In this document: piece after piece, positions 53,804 through 59,629 of the stretch
Layout: every line of letters starts with the position of its first letter
Numbering within the stretch: the stretch's first letter is position 1
Source: Armatimonadia bacterium
GTDB lineage: Bacteria > Armatimonadota > Zipacnadia > Zipacnadales > JABUFB01
Direction of reading: 5' to 3'
NCBI GenBank assembly: GCA_039679385.1
Contig: JBDKVB010000094.1
Span: forward strand, 1-59,629
DNA: 59,629 nt
Translations under genes and position numbers: made by a program
The notes under the pieces: model-generated
What the model saw: only the letters and a program-made list of their open reading frames with translations
Databases searched by the model: none
What the model was told of the DNA's origin: nothing

Positions 53804-54241
53804 ATGTACAAGGACATTCTTGTAACCCTCGACGAATCGGCACTGGCGGAAAGGGCCTTGCCCCATGCCGTGGCTCTGGCCAAGGCCTTCGGGGCGACCA
53901 TTCACCTTGTGTCCGTCATTCCGGTGCTGGACGCAGAGACGATGTTCGCGGCAGGGGTGTCCATTGACTGGACCGCCCAAGTCGAGAGTGCCCGGGACTA
54001 CATGGGCGGTATCCGGAAGCGCGTCATGGGCGAGGGCGTAGAGGCCGAATGGGACGTCTGTCAGGGCGATGTGGCTGAGGAGATCCTGCGCTACTGCGAC
54101 CAGCAGGACTGTGACCTGATCGTCATGTCAACCCATGGCCGGTCGGGTCTGGGACGCTGGGTCTACGGCAGCATCGCCGACCGAGTACTACGTCACGCGA
54201 AGGTTCCGGTGTTGTTGGTGCGCGCCACGGAACGCGAGTGA
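53804..54241 (+). CDS. Universal stress protein, UspA family
   Basis: 145 residues with GGGAGG nine bases before the ATG. One Usp domain: I-L-V-T-L-D-E-S start, G-D-V-A-E-E-I-L in the middle and the ATP-binding G-R-S-G-L-G-R-W-V-Y-G-S-I-A near the end (G-x2-G-x-x-x-x-x-G-S type). Usp proteins bind ATP and help survival under stress. It stands alone upstream of the kinase-like gene and may be cotranscribed with it (51-base gap). Confidence 0.93.
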   Translation: MYKDILVTLDESALAERALPHAVALAKAFGATIHLVSVIPVLDAETMFAAGVSIDWTAQVESARDYMGGIRKRVMGEGVEAEWDVCQGDVAEEILRYCDQQDCDLIVMSTHGRSGLGRWVYGSIADRVLRHAKVPVLLVRATERE

Positions 54242-54292
54242 TCCGGCACCCGTGGTAACCTCCAGGCACTACGCTGAGATCGAGGCTCGTCG

Positions 54293-55396
54293 ATGAAGAG
54301 CGAAGGCAAGCACCGCGCACGGAAGTCCGGCGACACAGGCAGGGGCCTCAGCAGCTATGAGGTCACCGAGGTGCTGCGGGCCTACAATGTCGGCAAGCTC
54401 CAGTTCACACGGCCCGGTGCAGGCACGGCCAGTCCGGCCGTCATCGTGGTCACCAACCGTGGCACCTTCTTCCTCAAGCGGCGCAATCCCCGGTACTGCT
54501 CGCGGGGGCAGCTCAACTACGACCACTCGGTGGTCCGGCATCTGGCCAAGTCCGGCCTGCCGGTGGTCACGCCGGTCCGCACCCTGGACGGCAGTCGCTG
54601 GCTGGAGCGCGAGGAGAGCATCTACGAGCTCTACCCCTTCATCGTGGGCAAGGCTGCGCAGTTGGGGAACGTCGACCAGGTGAAAGCGGCCGGCGGACTC
54701 CTGGGCCGGTTCCATCGCGCCACCGAGGACTTCGCACCCAAGGGCGAAAAGCCCCAGGTGCGCATGCACGACCCGCGAGCGACCCTGGCCGGTCTGCGAG
54801 AGGCGGGCCAGGAGCTGCAGACCCGGCAGCGCAGGGCCGAGGACCCGCCCGAACGCCTGGACAGTTGGGCCTCTCAGTTGGCGGAGTTGGAGGACACGGC
54901 GCACGACATCCTCCAGCGGCTCCCGGATGCCGCCTACTGGGGCCTTCCGCAGTGTGTCATCCACGGCGACTACCACCCGGCGAACCTCAAGTACCAGGGC
55001 AACGAGATCGTGGGCCTGTTCGACTTCGACTGGGTGGGGAAACAGCCGCGGATGGTGGACGTTGCAGACGGGCTCATCTTCGGATGCGGAGTCCGGAAGG
55101 CACCCATGGACGCCGGCGACATTCGGGCACTGACACAGACCTTCCGGTTCGATCGGGCGCTTCTTGGGTCCTTCGGGCAGGGGTATGGGGCCGAGATAGA
55201 GCCGACTGCCGAAGAGTTGCGCGCTCTGCCGGATCTGCTCCGGGCGCGCTGGCTCTTCTGCCGGGTCGACGCGATGCAGCGCAAGGTGGCACAGAGGGAG
55301 CGGCTGTCCTACCTGCTGGAGGACGCCGGTGAGCCGCTCGCGCAGATCAGCCAACTCGAGGAAGGGCTACAAGCAGGTGAGTGGCTGCGGGGTTAG
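54293..55396 (+). CDS. APH-family phosphotransferase
   Basis: 367 residues. A protein-kinase-like fold: N-lobe strands with F-F-L-K-R-R (ATP lysine), catalytic loop H-G-D-Y-H-P-A-N and the metal aspartate in F-D-F-D-W. This is the aminoglycoside-phosphotransferase/CotS/homoserine-kinase-II class. The substrate may be a small alcohol or spore-coat-like target, unknown here. Its TAG overlaps the stop of the convergent HNH gene by four bases. Confidence 0.82.
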   Translation: MKSEGKHRARKSGDTGRGLSSYEVTEVLRAYNVGKLQFTRPGAGTASPAVIVVTNRGTFFLKRRNPRYCSRGQLNYDHSVVRHLAKSGLPVVTPVRTLDGSRWLEREESIYELYPFIVGKAAQLGNVDQVKAAGGLLGRFHRATEDFAPKGEKPQVRMHDPRATLAGLREAGQELQTRQRRAEDPPERLDSWASQLAELEDTAHDILQRLPDAAYWGLPQCVIHGDYHPANLKYQGNEIVGLFDFDWVGKQPRMVDVADGLIFGCGVRKAPMDAGDIRALTQTFRFDRALLGSFGQGYGAEIEPTAEELRALPDLLRARWLFCRVDAMQRKVAQRERLSYLLEDAGEPLAQISQLEEGLQAGEWLRG

Positions 55397-55929
55397 TCAG
55401 AGATCAGCTGTGGCGCAAAGGGCTCCAGGTAGTCGCGCCACTCCTGGTGCCGCAGGGCGTCGGTGAAGGTGGCATAGCTCAGATAGGGGATGAAGCGCGG
55501 TCGCCGTGGGGGCCGCGCCAGTGTCATCTGGGCATCCTCAAGCGTCTTGTTCCCCTTCTTGTTGTTGCACTCAACGCAGCAGGCGACGAGGTTCTCCCAG
55601 GTGTGCCCGCCGCTGCGCTCCTTCGGGATGACGTGGTCCAGCGTGAGGTTCTTGGCCTTCTTGCCACAGTACTGGCAGGTATAGCCGTCGCGGGCCATGA
55701 TGCTCGAACGCGAGATCCTCACCTCAGGCAAAGGACGCCGAACGTGGTAGTTGAGCCGGACCACCGAGGGCATGCGAAGGCTCTTCGTGCAGGAGCGCAG
55801 GACCTTGCCATCCGGCTGGACAGTACTGGCCTTTCCCAGGTAGATGAGGGTGACGGCCCGCTGCCAGCTAGTGACATTGAGCGGTTCGTAGTTCTGGTTG
55901 AGGACAAGCACGCGTCCGTTCGTAGCCAT
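55393..55929 (-). CDS. HNH endonuclease-like protein
   Basis: 178 residues from M-A-T-N-G-R-V. The N-terminal half has V-L-N-Q-N-Y-E-P-L-N and W-Q-R-A-V-T, as in common stand-alone HNH proteins of many bacteria. The HNH domain follows: R-D-G-Y-T-C-Q-Y-C-G, L-T-L-D-H-V-I-P and C-C-V-E-C-N-N-K-K-G. Two C-x2-C pairs bind a structural zinc. Its biological role is not known. Upstream sequence has no clear ribosome site. Confidence 0.88.
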   Translation of the reverse strand: MATNGRVLVLNQNYEPLNVTSWQRAVTLIYLGKASTVQPDGKVLRSCTKSLRMPSVVRLNYHVRRPLPEVRISRSSIMARDGYTCQYCGKKAKNLTLDHVIPKERSGGHTWENLVACCVECNNKKGNKTLEDAQMTLARPPRRPRFIPYLSYATFTDALRHQEWRDYLEPFAPQLISD

Positions 55930-56035
55930 GGTTGATGTCTCTGATGCCCGCGATCGGGTGGACCAGGGTGGGTTCGCAAGAGTTGACAGGCGACGTCTGC
56001 GCATGGGTGGCCGCCTATCTGGTGCACATAAACGA

Positions 56036-56072
56036 AACGCCCCGCCGGGAAGGACTCCTTCGGCGGGGCGTT
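56036..56072 (-). terminator. Terminator for the minus-strand oxidoreductase unit
   Basis: A 12-bp perfect stem (56036-56047 with 56061-56072) with an inner AAGG/CCTT extension. On the minus strand it is followed by a T-rich TTCGTTTATG, so it ends transcripts coming from the oxidoreductase gene. Confidence 0.75.
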
Positions 56073-56299
56073 GTGTTACGCATGCAGGTATGGATGTATC
56101 GCCAGTGGACACGGAAAGCCTAAGGCAGCGTGTCTGCCTCGTCGCAGGAGCTTAGTCGTCACTGCCGACCAGCGTCCACAAGACATCGGATACACCCTTT
56201 GGCCAGTGTCAAGTTACATGCAGAGTGTAACAAAGGGCCTGCGAGCAAGTCAAGTCAGGGCTCAACGGGCCCCCTTGAAGCGGCTGAAAAAGCCGTCGA

Positions 56300-57424
56300 C
56301 TACTCAAACCAACTGCTGGTGGTGCTGGGTTCGATGCCGGGGCCATCGTCCTCGTAGGCCAGAGGGAACTCGACGGTCGCGCCGCCCTCTCGGCTGGACT
56401 TGTAGATGGCCTTGATGACCTCGACGGCCCTGCGGGCCTCGGAGCCCGGGATCTCGACTTCGCGGTCCTCACGGATGGCCTGGACGAGGTCGGCAACATG
56501 CTGGGTGTGGCCGGTGGCGGTGAGGCCGGCAGTCGGGTCGGCTGCAGTCCCCTTGCCGCCTTCGCCCTGGACCTCGGCGCCCTCTTCGCCCTTGACGTCC
56601 CAGACAGCGATCTTGTCGCCCTTGAGCTTGATGGTGCCGTTGTCGCCGCTGATCTCGATGTCGCAGCCGTAGCCCGGGGTGACGGAGGTGGTGCCCTCGA
56701 TCACGCCGACGGCGCCATTGACGAACTCAACGATGGCGACGGCTGTGTCTTCAACTTCGATGTTGCGGACGAGGCGCCGGCAGTAGGCGCTGAGGCGCTT
56801 GACGTCACCCATGAGGTAGAGGAGCAGGTCGATACCGTGGACGCCCTGATTCATGAGTGCGCCGCCGCCGTCGAGACCCCAGGTGGCGCGCCAGTCGCCA
56901 CTGGCATAGTACTGGTGGCTGCGGAAGTACTTCTGGTAGCAGTCACCAAGGACGAGCTTGCCGAGCTTGCCGCTGCGCACGGCCTCGCGGACCTTCTTGG
57001 ACTGCGCGTAGGTGCGGCGCTGGAAGACGCCGGAGAGCTTGCGGTTGCAGGCCCTGGAGGTCTCGACCATGGCATCGATCTTGGCCAGGGTGATGTCCAT
57101 GGGCTTCTCGCACAGGACGTGCTTGCCGGCTTCCATGGCCATGATCGCGACGTCGCCGTGGAGACCGCTGGGGACACAGACGCAGACGGCTTCGACGTTG
57201 TCCTGGTTGAGCATGTCTTCCACGTTGCGGTAGGCCTTGACGCCGGTGCCGCTATCGTCGGCGAACTTCTTGGCCTTGTCGAGGACGATGTCGCAGCAGG
57301 CTACGAGCTTGGCACCCGGTGCACCCTTGATTGCGTCACGGTGCGTCGGCGCGATCACGCCGCAGCCGATGATCCCGAATCCGATGTCACTGCTCTTGGT
57401 CGACGTCTTCTTGGTGGTGGGCAT
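56300..57424 (-). CDS. Gfo/Idh/MocA family oxidoreductase
   Basis: 374 residues from an ATG with a GGGAGAGG site upstream. Rossmann start G-F-G-I-I-G-C-G-V-I-A, family motif C-E-K-P-M-D near residue 95, and C-terminal domain with G-A-L-M-N-Q-G-V-H-G-I-D-L-L (catalytic His). A sugar or inositol dehydrogenase; substrate unknown. A Ser/Thr/Lys-rich extension of about 12 residues precedes the Rossmann fold. Only 30% or so similar by eye to the oxidoreductase at 30.2 kb, so not a recent duplicate. Confidence 0.9.
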   Translation of the reverse strand: MPTTKKTSTKSSDIGFGIIGCGVIAPTHRDAIKGAPGAKLVACCDIVLDKAKKFADDSGTGVKAYRNVEDMLNQDNVEAVCVCVPSGLHGDVAIMAMEAGKHVLCEKPMDITLAKIDAMVETSRACNRKLSGVFQRRTYAQSKKVREAVRSGKLGKLVLGDCYQKYFRSHQYYASGDWRATWGLDGGGALMNQGVHGIDLLLYLMGDVKRLSAYCRRLVRNIEVEDTAVAIVEFVNGAVGVIEGTTSVTPGYGCDIEISGDNGTIKLKGDKIAVWDVKGEEGAEVQGEGGKGTAADPTAGLTATGHTQHVADLVQAIREDREVEIPGSEARRAVEVIKAIYKSSREGGATVEFPLAYEDDGPGIEPSTTSSWFE

Positions 57425-57565
57425 ACACTGCCTCTCCCTTCGAACGGTGTAGAAGGATTGCGACGAGCGTCTCATACGGTGTGTCGTTCGCGTCGGATAG
57501 TCATGTGATAGCGCGCGGCGACGGGCCTGGGTCAGCACCCGCGGAGCCGCCCAGGGGACACAGGT

Positions 57566-58561
57566 CTATTCTCCGGCGCTGAGCCCCTCGACGATCTGGG
57601 TCATGCACAGGATGCCCTCAGCGGTTCCGTCCACCACGTCGGAGGTCAGGTCCTCGCCCATGGACATCTTGAGCCAGCTCCCATTGGCCAACTGGTTTGC
57701 CAGCAGGCCGTCAGCGACGGAGATGGCAATGCGCCGGTAGTTCTGGTTGCCGGTGGCTGCGTAGAGCAGGGCGGCGGCCCAGCCGAGAAACCCGCTCTTG
57801 TCACTGGTGTAACGGTCGGCGCCGCAGGAGTCGGTGAAGTTCACGAGCTTCTGTGCGGTCTCAAGGTATTCCTTTGCGCCGGTGGCTTCGTGCAGCTTGG
57901 CCAGGAAGCCCGCTGCGAGCCCGGGAACGTGATACCACTGGTCACGCTTGCCGACGACCAGCATGGACTGCTCTGCGTTCTCCTCCGAGAACTCCGTCAC
58001 GAGCGTGCTGCCCTTGACGGTGCGGTAGAACAGGCGCGCCGAGGAGGAAGGCTGTGCATCCCAGATCTTGGCGATGTACTGCCCGGCGAGCACGGCCTCC
58101 TCGACCCTACCGCAGTACAGCAGCGCGAGGCCGCAGACGGCAGTGGACAGCACGTCCTGCTCACTGTCAAGGGTTGCGGCCGGCCCGGCAGTGAAGAACC
58201 CACCGGTGGGGTGCTGGAAGCTGCCGACGAAGTCCATGGCCCGCAGCGAGACGGCGAACTCCCCGAGGCGCTGAGCGCCGGCAATCAGCCAGGCATTGGC
58301 GAGCAACTGGTAGGTCTTGTGGAGCGGCGAGCGTGGAAAGTGGCCGGTGAAATCGCCCTCTTCATCGAGGACGTTCTCGGAGATGTACATGCAGAGCCGG
58401 CCGGCACGCTCCGCCTGCCCCATGATGGCCAGTGCGTAGGGCACCTTATGGTAGGTTGCGACTCCGTGGTCGACAGGGTTGAAGGAGCCGTCTTCGTTCT
58501 GCTGCGAGAGAAGGAACTTCACGCCCTGGATGGTTGACTGCCGGTACGCTCGGATATCCAT
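57566..58561 (-). CDS. Alpha/alpha-toroid protein (prenyltransferase-like)
   Basis: 331 residues. Repeated helical pairs with QW-like starts: F-L-L-S-Q-Q-N-E-D-G-S-F, M-D-F-V-G-S-F-Q-H-P-T-G-G-F and L-A-N-Q-L-A-N-G-S-W. This fits an (alpha/alpha)6 toroid such as terpene cyclase-like or glycosidase-like proteins. The catalytic D-x-D-D of cyclases is not seen. No signal peptide. It may be a sugar or lipid enzyme partner of the oxidoreductase downstream. Confidence 0.7.
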   Translation of the reverse strand: MDIRAYRQSTIQGVKFLLSQQNEDGSFNPVDHGVATYHKVPYALAIMGQAERAGRLCMYISENVLDEEGDFTGHFPRSPLHKTYQLLANAWLIAGAQRLGEFAVSLRAMDFVGSFQHPTGGFFTAGPAATLDSEQDVLSTAVCGLALLYCGRVEEAVLAGQYIAKIWDAQPSSSARLFYRTVKGSTLVTEFSEENAEQSMLVVGKRDQWYHVPGLAAGFLAKLHEATGAKEYLETAQKLVNFTDSCGADRYTSDKSGFLGWAAALLYAATGNQNYRRIAISVADGLLANQLANGSWLKMSMGEDLTSDVVDGTAEGILCMTQIVEGLSAGE

Positions 58562-58604
58562 GTGCCAACTCTACCTTTCAAACCGTAGAGGCCTGGAGGG
58601 CTGA

Positions 58605-59372
58605 CTAGTCATTCCCGGAGGGTTCCCAGGCCCGGCCGTAGTGTTTCCTCTGATAGGCGCGGATGGCCCTGAGGTTGGCGGCCTCGACCTCAGAGGCTGA
58701 GCGGGAATGCAGCGCGCCCTTGTAGTACCAATCCTGCTCGTCGAAGTGCTGCTGCCACGCAGGGTTGCTGAAGGAGCGACCCTGGCGAGCCTCGATCTCG
58801 GCGGCCATCTGTGATAACTGTCGGTTCGAGTAGTGCGAGAGCGTGCCGGAAGAGACCTTCACCTCCGAGGCCCAGGGGTACCTGCCCTCGTTTCCCCACT
58901 CCTGGTCCTTCACGCGGCGCCAGGTGGGGTCACTGTTGTCGGGCCGGGGACGCCTGGTCTCACTGCGGCTGGACGCCCTGGTAGTGGAGCCTTCGGATCG
59001 TCTCGAGGCGGAAGCGGAGGTCCTGGCGGAAGACGTCCGGGCCTCCTTCGTCTCGCCGGGCTTGGCCTGGGACTCGCCTTGAGCAGGGGCCGGACCCGAC
59101 GCTGCCGGCGCAGCGTTCGAGCTGGGCTCCGGGAAGGCGCTCAGGTCAACGGCATTCGCGGCCTCGGGAACTGTCGTCGGTGGTGCGGCAGCCACGGCGG
59201 AGTTCTCGGGAGCCAGGTTCTCCATCGGCGGCGCTGTCTCGGACGGGGAGGCCTCAGACGGGCTTGGCTGCGGGTTGTCGGCCACCGGATAGCCGGGTGG
59301 TGGCTTGACGCAACCTGTGAGGGAGAGCAGAACGGCCGCGAGCACCAGGAGCACAGGATAGAGTGGTTTCAT
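58605..59372 (-). CDS. Lipoprotein with C-terminal YARHG domain
   Basis: 255 residues from an ATG with GGAGG eight bases upstream. Lipobox L-S-L-T-G-C, then about 120 residues of Pro/Ser/Ala/Thr-rich linker and a basic Ser/Arg stretch. The C-terminus matches the YARHG extracellular domain: L-S-Q-M-A-A-E-I-E-A-R-Q-G-R-S-F, then F-D-E-Q-D-W-Y and S-E-V-E-A-A-N-L-R-A-I. Probably binds peptidoglycan or a surface component. Confidence 0.8.
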   Translation of the reverse strand: MKPLYPVLLVLAAVLLSLTGCVKPPPGYPVADNPQPSPSEASPSETAPPMENLAPENSAVAAAPPTTVPEAANAVDLSAFPEPSSNAAPAASGPAPAQGESQAKPGETKEARTSSARTSASASRRSEGSTTRASSRSETRRPRPDNSDPTWRRVKDQEWGNEGRYPWASEVKVSSGTLSHYSNRQLSQMAAEIEARQGRSFSNPAWQQHFDEQDWYYKGALHSRSASEVEAANLRAIRAYQRKHYGRAWEPSGND

Positions 59373-59539
59373 GGGCTTTCCTCCCCCGGACTGAGCTGTG
59401 CAGGCGCAAACAGCCGCACGGGCCGCTAGTCGCAGCCCGTGAGACAATCGCCATACAACGCTATTCTAACCTTCTCGGTTCGTCCCTGCAAGATACACTC
59501 GACCTGGCGCTTACCCACTTTTGTAGATAGAAAAGGAAG

Positions 59540-59603
59540 TGACCGAGGCTCGATGTGGAAATGGGATTGCGCTGACAAACCCGTCCACAGGAGACCTCGG
59601 TCA
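59540..59603. repeat. Inverted repeat around the start of the right-edge gene
   Basis: TGACCGAGG (59540-59548) and CCTCGGTCA (59595-59603) are perfect 9-bp partners with 46 bases between. The right arm overlaps the spacer between AGGAG and the ATG, so folding would bury the start codon. Confidence 0.45.
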
Positions 59604-59629
59604 TGGCTCAGTTCGCCTTTCGAGACGTC
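59603..59629 (+). CDS. Start of an unidentified gene, cut by the window
   Basis: An ATG nine bases after AGGAG, reading M-A-Q-F-A-F-R-D-V up to the last base. Too short to identify. Only the ribosome site and open frame support it. A transposase is possible. Confidence 0.4.

Overview
The window looks like a chromosomal segment of a free-living, GC-rich, diderm bacterium. Evidence for an outer membrane is lpxD (lipid A synthesis) next to two OmpH/Skp-like proteins, plus many lipoproteins and signal-peptide proteins. The menaquinone route is probably the futalosine pathway (mqnE-like radical SAM gene). The mix of a DUF6785-type membrane protein, GH38, GH16, clan-A glycosidase and sialidase genes, FecR-type secreted proteins and many Gfo/Idh/MocA and TIM-barrel sugar enzymes is what I associate with Armatimonadota and similar lineages known mostly from metagenomes. 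That placement is an inference, not proven here. Core genes (dnaG, rpoD, lepA, mreB, trmFO-xerC-hslVU, a CAT tRNA) show this is not a plasmid or phage.

Layout. 1-8.3 kb: end of a GH16 glucanase, a large membrane protein, mqnE, two secreted proteins and a FecR protein on the minus strand, and a sugar isomerase. 8.4-19.3 kb: OmpH-like protein, OmpH-like lipoprotein, lpxD, a secreted Ig-like protein, a duplicated cysteine-rich mini-protein, a GH38 alpha-mannosidase and two paralogous secreted proteins with Gly/Ala/Pro-rich insertions. 19.4-23.8 kb: dnaG-rpoD and a tRNA. 23.9-28.8 kb: a 1322-residue degenerate-SIR2/STAND/HEAT/PQQ-propeller protein coupled to a membrane TPR protein. 28.9-36.6 kb: aminotransferase, oxidoreductase, isomerase, a divergent MreB and a 1099-residue glycosidase. 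36.7-42.7 kb: a two-gene zinc-ribbon/membrane micro-operon, trmFO-xerC-hslV-hslU, and an RNase H-like protein. 42.9-50.4 kb: sialidase, a winged-helix regulator with a KaiC-solute-binding-protein fusion, and divergently a QatB-QatC-like pair. 50.5-59.6 kb: lepA, universal stress protein, kinase-like protein, HNH nuclease, oxidoreductase, toroid protein, YARHG lipoprotein, and the start of an unidentified gene at the right edge.

Four things stand out. (1) The primary sigma factor, identified by its place after dnaG, carries about 326 residues of SbsA-type (Big_5) Ig-like repeats inserted exactly between region 1.2 and region 2.1. The inserted array begins and ends at the same phase of a 111-residue repeat, so its two half-domains may close into one composite Ig fold. 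(2) A double-KaiC ATPase is fused in frame to a complete ABC-type sugar-binding protein with no signal peptide, translationally coupled to a winged-helix regulator. (3) A QatB/QatC-like pair stands alone without QatA or QatD; the QatB-like protein starts Met-Gly-Thr-Ser. (4) The large STAND protein has the layout of a conflict-system sensor, with a degenerate SIR2-like N-terminus and a C-terminal propeller.

Most housekeeping and glycan genes are ordinary. Hairpin terminators separate most units, and several good sigma-70-type promoters are visible. No CRISPR array, rRNA or complete insertion sequence was seen.
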